Below are positions 24,338-32,635 of a DNA stretch of 34,465 bases, in pieces (positions within the stretch are counted from its first letter, which is position 1; each line of letters opens with the position of its first letter). This stretch comes from an uncultured bacterium (GTDB lineage Bacteria; Verrucomicrobiota; Kiritimatiellia; CAIKKV01; CAIJXV01), in contig CAIJXV010000057.1 in assembly GCA_903824675.1 (NCBI GenBank), positions 1 to 34,465 of the forward strand, written 5' to 3'. Under the pieces are notes generated by a model. It saw only the letters and a program-made list of their open reading frames with translations, did not search any database and was not told the DNA's origin. The position numbers and the translations under genes are program-made.

Positions 24338-25273
24338 GTGAAAATACTCATCACGGGCGCGGGAGGGTACATAGGGTCTATTCTGGTGCCGGAGTTGTTG
24401 AAAACCGGACATGAAGTCATGGCTGTTGATAACTTTATCTATCAACAGACCTCGCTGCTGGATTGTTGTTCTTTTCCGACGTTTTCCATTGTTCGTGGCG
24501 ATGTTCGTGATGAAAGAGTCATGAAGCCACTCGTCGCGAAAGCGGATGTGATTATCCCCCTGGCCTGTTTAGTGGGGGCGCCAGTGTGTGAGCAAAAACC
24601 CTTTGACGCCAAAACGATTAATTTTGATGCGGTAAAACTTTTGATTGATTTAAGCAGTCCTCGGCAGTGGCTCCTTTTCCCCACCACCAACAGCGGGTAT
24701 GGCATTGGGCAGGACGGAGTGTTTTGTACTGAAGAAACACCGGTAAACCCGATTTCTTTGTATGGCCGGCTCAAAGTTGATGCGGAAAAGCTCATTTTGG
24801 ATTCGGGCAGGGGAATTTCGTTCCGGTTGGCGACGGTCTTTGGTGTAAGCCCTCGAATGCGGCTTGATTTGCTCGTTAACGATTTCACTTACCGTGCCTT
24901 ATATGACAAAAGCATCGTTTTATTTGAGTCTCATTTCAAACGAAATTATATCCACGTACGCGATGTGGCACGTGTTTTCTTGCATGGTTTAAACCAGTTT
25001 TCGCGCTTGAAGAACCAATGCTATAACGTGGGATTAAGCTCGGCCAATCTCTCTAAGCGAGAACTGTGTGAAGTGATTAAAACGCGGCTCCCCGATTTCA
25101 CGATTATTGATTCCGAGTATGGAAAAGATCCCGACCAGAGGAATTATATTGTCAGCAATGAGAAAATTGAACGCACCGGATACCAGCCGGAAGTCTCGAT
25201 CGAACAGGGGATCGAGGAATTGATCAAAGCCTATCAGGTCGTTCGTCGCAACAATTACTCAAACACCATATGA
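24338..25273 (+). CDS. NAD-dependent sugar-nucleotide epimerase/dehydratase (extended SDR)
   Basis: A 311-residue extended SDR with GAGGYIGS at residues 7-14, VDNFIY (30-35), GDVRDE, the Ser/Thr block FPTTNSGYG and Tyr142-x3-Lys146 in LYGRLK. It shares with the protein at 19359-20288 the blocks RMRLDLL-NDF, FKR followed by VRD, CYNVG, RNY and RTGYQP with a similar C-terminus, so the two are clear paralogues. The start is GTG, 6 bases after a good gagg ribosome site. It opens a four-gene operon: the next gene begins inside its stop (ATGA), with two more after that. Two copies in one locus suggest two sugars or two steps of one pathway. Confidence 0.88.
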   Translation: MKILITGAGGYIGSILVPELLKTGHEVMAVDNFIYQQTSLLDCCSFPTFSIVRGDVRDERVMKPLVAKADVIIPLACLVGAPVCEQKPFDAKTINFDAVKLLIDLSSPRQWLLFPTTNSGYGIGQDGVFCTEETPVNPISLYGRLKVDAEKLILDSGRGISFRLATVFGVSPRMRLDLLVNDFTYRALYDKSIVLFESHFKRNYIHVRDVARVFLHGLNQFSRLKNQCYNVGLSSANLSKRELCEVIKTRLPDFTIIDSEYGKDPDQRNYIVSNEKIERTGYQPEVSIEQGIEELIKAYQVVRRNNYSNTI

Positions 25274-26220
25274 ATAATTATCGCCGTATTTTAGTGACTG
25301 GAGCGCACGGTTTTCTGGGACATCACATAGTGCCCCAATTGAGTAGAGTCTTTTCATGTGCTGAAATAGTACCGGTGGGTAGCAAAGAATATAATCTAAT
25401 GGATAGGGTATCGGTAAAAAAAATGTTTTCCGATATTCAGCCCGATGCTGTTGTTCACCTAGCGGCCAAGTCAGGAGGCATATTAGACAACCGATCATAT
25501 CCGGCAGACTATTTCTATGACAACCTGACCATAAATCTGGCAGTATTTGACGAAGCTTTTAAATCAAAGGTTAGCAAGTTTCTCTCACTCATGGGGGGGT
25601 GTTCTTATCCTGCCAATGCGTCCTCGCCAATTGATGAATCACAAATGTGGCAAGGTTTTCCACAAGCTGAAAGCGCAGGGTATTCGGTTGCAAAGAAAGT
25701 TATGTTGGTGCAATCATGGGCGTATCGTAAACAACATGGCTTCAATTCCGTTATTCTCATTCCTGGCAATGTATATGGCGAATGGGATAACTTTAATTTG
25801 GAACAAGCCCATGTGATTCCAGCTCTACTGCGTCGATTTATAGATGCTCAGCAAAACGGTCAGACGGAAATCGTGGCATTTGGTAGCGGTCACCCCACAC
25901 GTGACTTTGTATACGCTGGGGATGTTGCCAAAACTATTCCTTGGTTTCTAGCGAATTATGACAGTAGTGATCCCGTCAATATTTCGACCGGATCAAAAAT
26001 CAGCATCCGAGAACTTGCTGAAATCATTAAAAGAATCACGGATTTTAAAGGAGGTATTGTATGGGACGCCTCGCACCCTGACGGGCAGATGAATAAGATA
26101 TATGATGTCAGTCGGCTAAATCATCTTGGGCTAAGTTGTTCGACGCCCATACATCAAGGACTCTTAACGACTTTGCAATGGTTCAGAAAAGCTAGAGAAA
26201 CGGGTGAAGTCCGTTTGTGA
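25270..26220 (+). CDS. GDP-L-fucose synthase-like epimerase/reductase (SDR)
   Basis: A 316-residue extended SDR, paralogue of the gene at 21500-22453. The NAD(P) motif is VTGAHGFLGHHIV. HLAAKSGGILDNRSYPADY and YDNLTINLAVFDEA follow. The epimerase Cys is in MGGCSYPANASSPIDES, the catalytic Tyr-x3-Lys in GYSVAKKVM and the epimerase His in AHVIPALLRRF. The end has GGIVWDASHPDGQMNKIYD, as in fucose synthases. Both the Cys and the His needed for 3,5-epimerisation in that family are kept, so a combined epimerase/reductase is plausible. It is joined to the upstream SDR by an ATGA overlap. Codon use from here to about 28 kb is more AT-rich than in the genes to the left. Confidence 0.85.
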   Translation: MNNYRRILVTGAHGFLGHHIVPQLSRVFSCAEIVPVGSKEYNLMDRVSVKKMFSDIQPDAVVHLAAKSGGILDNRSYPADYFYDNLTINLAVFDEAFKSKVSKFLSLMGGCSYPANASSPIDESQMWQGFPQAESAGYSVAKKVMLVQSWAYRKQHGFNSVILIPGNVYGEWDNFNLEQAHVIPALLRRFIDAQQNGQTEIVAFGSGHPTRDFVYAGDVAKTIPWFLANYDSSDPVNISTGSKISIRELAEIIKRITDFKGGIVWDASHPDGQMNKIYDVSRLNHLGLSCSTPIHQGLLTTLQWFRKARETGEVRL

Positions 26221-26263
26221 ACAACGGTCCAATATAATATTCAAAACTCGAATTGATGTAACT

Positions 26264-27073
26264 ATGCCTAGTAGATCAAAATGTCTTATCTTAGGAGGGA
26301 AAGGCTTTATTGGTCGTGCAATCGCATGGGAAGCGCACCGTAGAGAGTATGAGGTTTTGATAGTGGGTAAAGATAATTATAGCGCGATGAAAGGCACCTC
26401 ATGCGACCTGCTGATAAATGCCAATGGTAACTCAAAGAAGTTTATCGCGCGGGAAAATCCAAGCTTAGAATTCGATATGTCTGTTCGCTCGGTGCATCAT
26501 TCTATTCAAGACTTTCCTGCAAATCGTTACGTGTTTCTATCGACAATGGATGTGTATCCGAACGTAGCAGAGCCAAGCCGTAATTCCGAAAGTTCATCGA
26601 TAGATATTTCTCAACAAACACCCTACGGGTTTCACAAGTATCTGGCGGAACAACTCATACGTTTCTACACGGGCGACTGGCTTATTTTTCGAATGGCTGG
26701 GTTTGTCGGCGAAGGACTCTGGAAAAACTCTATCTTTGACCTTCTAAATAATAAGCCACTTAGAGTTCATCCGGATTCAGAATACCAATACCTTAATACG
26801 CACGATCTTGCTTCGGCGGTTTTTACGGTTATTGAGAACCAGGTCACTCGGGAGATATTTAATATTGCAGGGCAAGGGGTAATTTCCTTAAGAGAAATCG
26901 CAGCCATGATTCCGAGATGTGAACTATGTGCGTCATTTAACAGCCTTTGCTGTGAGCGGTACAATATGAACATTAATAAAATAATGCAATACCTTCCAAT
27001 GCCGAGTAGTCGGCAAACCGTTTCTTCATTTATTCAAAAATGGTTAAGCGATTTACAGACACGACATCTATGA
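26264..27073 (+). CDS. divergent NAD-dependent epimerase/dehydratase-like SDR
   Basis: A 269-residue SDR-like protein, shorter than its neighbours. The N-terminal KCLILGGKGFIGRAIAWEA fits the G-x-x-G-x-x-G nucleotide motif. Then LLINANGNSKKF, VFLSTMDVYPN (the catalytic Ser/Thr strand), Tyr-x3-Lys in TPYGFHKYLAEQ and FRMAGFVGEGLW are seen. The C-terminal substrate domain is brief. The start is uncertain: GTG at 26204 would overlap the preceding gene by 17 bases and add 20 residues unlike the family, so the ATG at 26264 is preferred although its ribosome site is weak. Its stop overlaps the kinase start (ATGA). It may be a reductase or epimerase in the same sugar pathway. Confidence 0.78.
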   Translation: MPSRSKCLILGGKGFIGRAIAWEAHRREYEVLIVGKDNYSAMKGTSCDLLINANGNSKKFIARENPSLEFDMSVRSVHHSIQDFPANRYVFLSTMDVYPNVAEPSRNSESSSIDISQQTPYGFHKYLAEQLIRFYTGDWLIFRMAGFVGEGLWKNSIFDLLNNKPLRVHPDSEYQYLNTHDLASAVFTVIENQVTREIFNIAGQGVISLREIAAMIPRCELCASFNSLCCERYNMNINKIMQYLPMPSSRQTVSSFIQKWLSDLQTRHL

Positions 27074-28053
27074 TAATTTCAAGGACACCTTTTCGAATTA
27101 GTTTTTTTGGTGGAGGAACCGATTTTCCAGAGTTCTACAAAGAGCATGGGGGAGCGGTGCTGTCGACTACTATTGATAAATATTGTTACATCGCATTGCA
27201 TACGTTAAGTCCCTTTTTTCAGCACAAATTTCGGGCTAGTTATGCCAAAACGGAGAACGTTATCGCGCCAGCCGAATTTGAGCATCCCCTAATACGCGAA
27301 ACGCTTTTATATCTAAATGTAACACAGGGACTAGAAATAGCGCATGTAGCAGATTTACCGGCTCGTACTGGACTGGGTAGTTCTTCCTCTTTTACTGTGG
27401 GATTGCTTCATGCTCTCCATGCGTTCCATGCCCACCGTTTTACTGTAGCCGATTTGGCTAAAGAAGCCATTGTGATTGAACGCGAAAAAGTTGGTGATAT
27501 TGGCGGACATCAGGATCAGTACGCTGCTGCTTATGGCGGATTGATACGGCTAGACTTCTTCAAAAACAAAAAAGTTTCGGTCAAACAATTGACGTTGGGT
27601 TCGTCGCGTCTTGCTGAATTTGAACGTCACCTGATGCTTTTTTATACGGGACTGGAACAATCATCTGGGGTGATCTTACGGAAACAACAACAACGAACTT
27701 GGGAAAACACAGCAACTCTGATTCAAATAAAGAAAATGGTTGGAAATGCCGAAAATATTCTGACCGGAAAACAATCTTTAGAAAAATTCGGCCGCCTTAT
27801 GCATGAAGCCTGGTGCCTTAAAAAAAGTCTTTCATGTGGGATTTCCAATACGGCCATTGATCTGGCCTACGAAGCAGCCTTAAAGTCAGGTGCGTGGGGT
27901 GGAAAACTGCTTGGGGCTGGGGGGCGCGGTTTCTTGCTAGTTTTTGCAAATCCCGCGCGGCATGCAGACATTCGGTTGGCATTAGCGACCCTTCGAGAGG
28001 TAACTTTTAAATGTAACTCTGCGGGAAGTGAAATCATTTTTCATGCACCATAA
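27070..28053 (+). CDS. hddA: GHMP sugar kinase, D-glycero-D-manno-heptose 7-phosphate kinase-like
   Basis: A 327-residue GHMP-superfamily kinase. It opens with RTPFRISFFGGGTDFPEFY, the N-terminal signature of the HddA branch, followed by GGAVLSTTIDKYCYI. The ATP-binding motif is ARTGLGSSSSFTVGLLHAL (GHMP motif 2), a second block is EREKVGDIGGHQDQYAAAYGG, and motif 3 is GGKLLGAGGRGFLL. HddA phosphorylates C1 of D-glycero-D-manno-heptose 7-phosphate on the way to GDP-heptose; related members act on other sugars such as fucose, so the symbol is tentative. The ATG at 27070 lies in the stop codon of the SDR before it. The expected partner nucleotidyltransferase is at 30969-31700; gmhA and gmhB are not seen. 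Confidence 0.8.
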   Translation: MIISRTPFRISFFGGGTDFPEFYKEHGGAVLSTTIDKYCYIALHTLSPFFQHKFRASYAKTENVIAPAEFEHPLIRETLLYLNVTQGLEIAHVADLPARTGLGSSSSFTVGLLHALHAFHAHRFTVADLAKEAIVIEREKVGDIGGHQDQYAAAYGGLIRLDFFKNKKVSVKQLTLGSSRLAEFERHLMLFYTGLEQSSGVILRKQQQRTWENTATLIQIKKMVGNAENILTGKQSLEKFGRLMHEAWCLKKSLSCGISNTAIDLAYEAALKSGAWGGKLLGAGGRGFLLVFANPARHADIRLALATLREVTFKCNSAGSEIIFHAP

Positions 28054-28141
28054 AATCTGACAGCAGGCATCTTGTTAAATAAGAAATCGCAATATTATCA
28101 AGATTCTTCAACTTTAAAAAACGTAAGCTCGCAGAGGACTT

Positions 28142-28936
28142 TTAGTGAAGGCGATATATGGGCGCTGATTTCAAATCACTTTTAAGTTGTATAAGGCCCC
28201 TAAGTGCCCCCCAACTTTCCTTAACATAAGTTGCCGCTGGTAGCCCTTTGCTTGTTCCTTCAAGCCGGGGACGATGATCAATATCGATTTCCTTAATTTT
28301 GAAACCGCCGGCATAAAGACGCAAGAGAAGCTCAGCATTGAGCAACACCCGCATCCTGCAAATATGCGGTAAAATCTGAATAACAACTTCGCGTTTAATT
28401 AGTCGATGCGCTGAATTGATGTCACGAAAAGAATGATGAAATAAGATCTGTGACACCTTATTAAAGATAAACGACGCCCAGATTCGGTATCCGGGGTCAT
28501 TTCGATGGGTTTTTACGCCATGCACCATGTCATAGTCGTTCATATAGGGCACAATTTTCCAGAAATCAGACGGAACATATTGTCCATCCGCATCGCTGAT
28601 GAACACGTAAGGACAACGCGCATTCATGTACAAACGATAGACGGCATTAAAATAACCATCGCGTTGTTCGCGATGGAAAAAACGAACGGCATAGGCTTTA
28701 TGATTTGAAATCCAAATCTGGATCGCCGCGTCGGTTCCATCATCGCTGGCGTCTTCGATAATGAGTTCACTTCCTTGCGGCAGATATTGCAAAACCTGCG
28801 CCTCCCATTCGTTAAGGATTTGGGCCACATTGTTCTTTTCATTGCAAATCGGCAATAAGACAGAGACCGGACTGTTCAATAAAGAAGGCTGAGGGTCGGA
28901 GGGACTCCGATCAAGGGTTTTTGATCTCGAATTCAT
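28142..28936 (-). CDS. GT2 family glycosyltransferase (polyprenyl-phosphate type)
   Basis: A 264-residue GT-A glycosyltransferase related to dolichyl/undecaprenyl-phosphate sugar synthases. Motifs are SVLLPICNEKNNV, ELIIEDASDDGTD and the metal-binding D-A-D in PYVFISDADGQYVPSDF, followed by NSAHRLIKREVV and a short C-terminal end with no membrane helices. Such enzymes load a lipid-phosphate carrier or extend a glycan. The ATG at 28936 lies inside the last codons of the upstream membrane-protein gene (26-base overlap); a longer frame reaching 29086 would overlap that gene by 176 bases and is not credible. The two genes are therefore coupled: this enzyme may make the lipid-linked donor that the membrane protein uses. 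Confidence 0.85.
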   Translation of the reverse strand: MNSRSKTLDRSPSDPQPSLLNSPVSVLLPICNEKNNVAQILNEWEAQVLQYLPQGSELIIEDASDDGTDAAIQIWISNHKAYAVRFFHREQRDGYFNAVYRLYMNARCPYVFISDADGQYVPSDFWKIVPYMNDYDMVHGVKTHRNDPGYRIWASFIFNKVSQILFHHSFRDINSAHRLIKREVVIQILPHICRMRVLLNAELLLRLYAGGFKIKEIDIDHRPRLEGTSKGLPAATYVKESWGALRGLIQLKSDLKSAPIYRLH

Positions 28937-30725
28937 TGAGTAGGGCCCCGAGTTGTTGGTAATACGATTGATGAGGATACTTTTGAAGTTGATTCTGAAT
29001 GATCTGACGGGAGGCATCGCGAACCCGCCGATAGGCCTTGTTGTTACATCGGTCGGTAAATCGGGTACCGTTCCGCCACAGATCAATCACCATATTGGGG
29101 TTGGTTTTGATCGCCTGTTCAAGCGCGGAATAACAGGACTGGTCATTTTTAAATTCAAAGGCCCAGGCAAGATAATATAATTGGTTAAGGCCGTTTTGTT
29201 CCTGGTAGTATCCGCGATCCTGCATGCCCCGCTTAAACACATCCAAGGCCTCAGCTTGCAATTCCGGACGGGCCAATCTCAATCCGACATGCACGTAAGG
29301 GGAAATATCATTGTAGTAAAAGGCTCGTTCTTGGGGCAAGTAGCCCACCAGGCGATCAATCTGACCGTGGCTTTTATGGACCATCATATTGGGCACAAAA
29401 ATGAATAAATTGAAAATAATGAATACAAAGAGATATTTTTTGAGGGGGGGCTGCAACACCATAATCAGGGAGGGAATTACAAAAAATCCCCCCACAGCAC
29501 CTACCTGCGACATAAAGTCAAGCATGCCCAGGTTGGCTTTGGCGCTGACGATTTGAATCACACAATAAGAAATAAAAATAAAAAAACTGCCGTAGTAAAA
29601 AGCGCCCTCGATGGGATGGCTTTCCTTGCCCAAAAAGGGGAACACACTTTTTTTGCTGTAAATGGTAATGCCACACAGCAAGAGATACGTTACTAAAAAT
29701 GAAAGGGGCAGAAGGATCGGATCAACAAGCATCGAAAACCATCCGTCTTTTTGAATGACTCGAGTTGGGAAATAACCCAAAGGTTTAAGCAAATTAACGT
29801 TGCTGAAATGATGAGCAAAGATGATCGTTGCCACCATCATCGCCACAAATACCGCGCAAATAGCGGCCTTTTGAATTCCCTGCGACCAGGATTTCCTTTG
29901 CGCGTAGACGAACACAATCCATAAAAAAAGATATAACCCCATGATAATTGAAAAACTATGCGCGATGAAGGACAAGATGAAGCAACCCACCGTCAGAATT
30001 CCGAAAATCCAGGATTGATTACGGGCACATAAGAAAAACAGCATATTCGCAAGAACCAAAAGTGAAAAGTTAAGCGAATAATTATCATAATAACCCAAAA
30101 AAGTTAAAGACGTCGGCAAGCTCAACCCGAACGCCAATGCCAAGGTTCGGTCTTTGGGAAGATCAGAGATCTTCCGGATACCGAACACCAGGGTGACCAG
30201 AAAGAGAATCCCCATTATTTTCCAGGCGAGACTGACGGTTTTTGGATTATTAAGAATGACCCGGCCGGTATCATAGAGAGGGGTTTGAACTCCATCCAAA
30301 TTGAGCGAACGGGTTAGGAATCCGATTCCGTATTCACGCAAACGTGCTGCATCCCCCACATTTAAAACTCCATCCCCTTCCAAAAACGGATATTTGACGC
30401 TGGAATGGACAAGATAGAAAATAAAAAGACCGATCAATAAGCCCAAATACAACAGCTCAGTGGTTTTTTTGCTGAAATCGCCCAAGTAAGCATCCATTTT
30501 CTTATGAAAAAAAATAGCGGATAAACAGGCGATCAGACCGAGTAGCGCCCAATGCGTAGAAACATACCCGATGGCGCTGAAAGGCCATAACCGGGTATAA
30601 TCCTTGGAGAATCCGATGGCAGCCAGTAAAAGGATGAGACCGGCAATGAGTCCTGGCAAAAAAAACAATCGATCGCGTGTGATCAATGCCGATTGTTTTT
30701 TATTTTGAAGAATCTTTTTTTGCAT
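28911..30725 (-). CDS. large polytopic membrane protein, GT-C-like
   Basis: A 604-residue membrane protein with about eleven to thirteen hydrophobic helices in residues 20-450 and a soluble C-terminal domain of about 140 residues. A long first loop with FLEGDGVLNVGDAARLREYG carries an E-G-D followed by D-A, a plausible acidic site of a GT-C-type transferase that uses a lipid-phosphate sugar. The tail (EALDVFKRGMQDRGYYQEQ, YSALEQAIKTNPNMVIDLWR) looks like two or three helical TPR-like repeats. I do not recognise a named family. The ATG at 30725 is preferred over a TTG at 30791. Coupling with the GT2 gene at 28142-28936 supports a glycosyltransferase or polymerase-type function. Confidence 0.65.
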   Translation of the reverse strand: MQKKILQNKKQSALITRDRLFFLPGLIAGLILLLAAIGFSKDYTRLWPFSAIGYVSTHWALLGLIACLSAIFFHKKMDAYLGDFSKKTTELLYLGLLIGLFIFYLVHSSVKYPFLEGDGVLNVGDAARLREYGIGFLTRSLNLDGVQTPLYDTGRVILNNPKTVSLAWKIMGILFLVTLVFGIRKISDLPKDRTLALAFGLSLPTSLTFLGYYDNYSLNFSLLVLANMLFFLCARNQSWIFGILTVGCFILSFIAHSFSIIMGLYLFLWIVFVYAQRKSWSQGIQKAAICAVFVAMMVATIIFAHHFSNVNLLKPLGYFPTRVIQKDGWFSMLVDPILLPLSFLVTYLLLCGITIYSKKSVFPFLGKESHPIEGAFYYGSFFIFISYCVIQIVSAKANLGMLDFMSQVGAVGGFFVIPSLIMVLQPPLKKYLFVFIIFNLFIFVPNMMVHKSHGQIDRLVGYLPQERAFYYNDISPYVHVGLRLARPELQAEALDVFKRGMQDRGYYQEQNGLNQLYYLAWAFEFKNDQSCYSALEQAIKTNPNMVIDLWRNGTRFTDRCNNKAYRRVRDASRQIIQNQLQKYPHQSYYQQLGALLNEFEIKNP

Positions 30726-30842
30726 GATTAGCTCAGCGCAGCGTTCGATTTTCGCATAAACAAGAATAGCCATTAACAACACGGATTGCAAAATAAAGCA
30801 TCAGGATATTCCTAACAAGAGTTGTTAAGTCTAGTATAAATA

Positions 30843-30871
30843 TTGCGTTAATTTACAAACTGAATTATTAT
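30843..30871 (+). promoter_or_regulatory. probable promoter for the nucleotidyltransferase gene
   Basis: TTGCGT (30843-30848) and TATTAT (30866-30871, five of six consensus bases) are spaced by 17 bases in the divergent gap 30726-30968. The leader would be about 90 bases long and begins with a small hairpin, cacc-gaa-ggtg (30873-30883), followed by a T-rich run. Confidence 0.4.
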
Positions 30872-30968
30872 CACCGAAGGTGTTTTCTTTCAAGTCTTTT
30901 AAGCGAGATGATCAGGAATCGAAAAGCGCAAAAAACACGATCGGGCAGGATTTAAGTCAGGTCACCAT

Positions 30969-31700
30969 ATGACGACGGTTTTCATTTTAGCGGGGGGGAG
31001 AGGGACCCGATTGGGGTCGGCTTGCGATAAATGTCCCAAACCGTTACTGCCGGTTTCCGGGCGCCCATTTATTGAGCAAGTCGTTCGGTTTCTGCAGGCG
31101 GAAGGACTCTCGCAGTTTGTATTTTTAACCGGATACTTGGGAGATCAGTTTCCACTTCATTTTCGCAAAGTTGACCTTCCCCATGCGGAATTTCAATTTA
31201 TTAAAGAGGATGTTCCGCTCGGAACCGGCGGTGCTCTGGTTTCTGCGATTTCACGGTATCCGCAAGATCGCCCATTCCTGGTATTAAATGCGGATTCATT
31301 TGTTCCCTTCTCTCCTCAAGGACTGATGGAAACAACACAAGATCAGGATGGAGGAGTGGTGGCTGTTCATATGCGAAACGGCTCCCGGTTTGGATCCCTC
31401 GAAATCAATGCCGATCAACAATTGGTTGGTTTTAAGGAAAAGCAGAGTGATTCACAAAATGCGCTGATCAATGCAGGCATTTATGTCTTATCGCCGAAGC
31501 TATTTAAAGATTTTAACAAGGGGCACTACTACTCATTGGAAAAAGATCTTTTTCCCCATTGGATCCGCCAAAAGGGTCGGTTTCGGGTATTTCCGGTGGA
31601 CGGCCCTTTTTTGGATATCGGAACACCGGAAACATTAGCGGTAGCCGCCGACTTTATTCAATCGCTTATCCATTTGCAGCGAGCTAAAGGAACGGAATAA
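30969..31700 (+). CDS. hddC: sugar-1-phosphate nucleotidyltransferase, HddC-like
   Basis: A 243-residue nucleotidyltransferase (NTP_transferase fold). The nucleotide motif is LAGGRGTRLGSACDKCPKPL (residues 7-26), with G-x-G-T-R-L and the P-K-P lysine. Others are KEDVPLGTGGALV, the metal-binding Asp in FLVLNADSF, LINAGIYVLSP and FLDIGTPETL. The size and the G-R-P-F-I-E-Q-V motif fit the group of heptose-1-phosphate guanylyltransferases (HddC, WcbM) and related mannose/glucose-type enzymes. With the HddA-like kinase at 27070 it would complete the activation of heptose to GDP-heptose; the symbol is tentative for that reason. A GT2 gene follows after 54 bases. Confidence 0.78.
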   Translation: MTTVFILAGGRGTRLGSACDKCPKPLLPVSGRPFIEQVVRFLQAEGLSQFVFLTGYLGDQFPLHFRKVDLPHAEFQFIKEDVPLGTGGALVSAISRYPQDRPFLVLNADSFVPFSPQGLMETTQDQDGGVVAVHMRNGSRFGSLEINADQQLVGFKEKQSDSQNALINAGIYVLSPKLFKDFNKGHYYSLEKDLFPHWIRQKGRFRVFPVDGPFLDIGTPETLAVAADFIQSLIHLQRAKGTE

Positions 31701-31754
31701 CCCAACCCTCCAGGCGTGCGGCGATCAGATCCCGGGTTGATGTGAAGGTGGAAA

Positions 31755-32579
31755 TTGAACTCCGAAATAATGATTTCAGTCATCGTTACGACAAAAAACG
31801 AGGAACAGAATATAAAGAACTGCCTCGATTCGGTTCAAAGGCAGGAACTTTCTGGCGGTCAGTTTGAAATATTGGTCGTTGACAACTATTCCCAGGATAA
31901 AACCAAGGACATTGCGCGCGGGTATACCGACCAGGTGTTCGACAAGGGGCCGGAACGATCGGCCCAACGCAATTATGGGGCCGAACAGGCCCGGGGGCAG
32001 TATATCCTTTTTTTGGATGCGGATATGATTCTCACGCCCGGGGTGTTGGCCGAATGCCTGGCTCAATGCCAGCGGGAAAACGGTGCGGGTTTATATATCC
32101 CGGAAAAAATCATAGGCGATGGATTCTGGATCAAGGTTAGAAATTTCGAGAGAAGTTTTTATAATGGAACCTGCATTGATGCCGTTCGATTCATGCGCAG
32201 AGACCTCTTTTTAAAAATCGGTGGCTTCGACATTTCTTTTTTTGTGGCGGAAGACTGGGATTTGGACCGGCGCCTGGGGACGGAAGGTCCCTTGTCCATA
32301 AGCCGGCTTCCGCTCTTGCATAATGAGGGTCAATTTCGAGTGGGCACGTACATCCGAAAAAAAATCCATTACATCAAGTCGTTTGACGGATACATCACCA
32401 AGTGGGGGCCACGGGATCCTGTGGTAGCAAAACAATTAGGCGTAAGTTATCGCCTTTGGGGAGTTTTCGTTGAAAAGGGGAAATGGAAAGTTCTTTTCAG
32501 CCATCCCCTACTGGCTTTCTCGATGTATTTTCTGCGAATTTGCGTCGGAATGTCTTTTATTCTGTATCAAAAACGATGA
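31755..32579 (+). CDS. GT2 family glycosyltransferase
   Basis: A 274-residue GT-A glycosyltransferase. Motifs in order are ISVIVTTKNEEQNI, EILVVDNYSQDKTKD, the donor/metal site D-A-D in YILFLDADMILTPG, MRRDLFLKIGGFD, and the catalytic E-D-W-D in VAEDWDLDRRL. The end has a hydrophobic segment, LLAFSMYFLRICVGMSFIL, that may bind the membrane. The start is TTG at 31755, preceded by a good gaaggtgg ribosome site; an ATG at 31770 is an alternative and would keep all motifs. It is downstream of the nucleotidyltransferase, suggesting that it uses that activated sugar. Confidence 0.88.
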   Translation: MNSEIMISVIVTTKNEEQNIKNCLDSVQRQELSGGQFEILVVDNYSQDKTKDIARGYTDQVFDKGPERSAQRNYGAEQARGQYILFLDADMILTPGVLAECLAQCQRENGAGLYIPEKIIGDGFWIKVRNFERSFYNGTCIDAVRFMRRDLFLKIGGFDISFFVAEDWDLDRRLGTEGPLSISRLPLLHNEGQFRVGTYIRKKIHYIKSFDGYITKWGPRDPVVAKQLGVSYRLWGVFVEKGKWKVLFSHPLLAFSMYFLRICVGMSFILYQKR

Positions 32580-32635
32580 ACGAAGCAATCGCAAGATCGC
32601 AGGCGTTAATGGCCGGAAGCCCGCCCACAAGCCGC

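Noticed and set aside
31703-31739. caaccc/gggttg inverted repeat between nucleotidyltransferase and GT2
   Set aside because: Only a 6-base stem with a 25-base loop and no T-run; likely chance.
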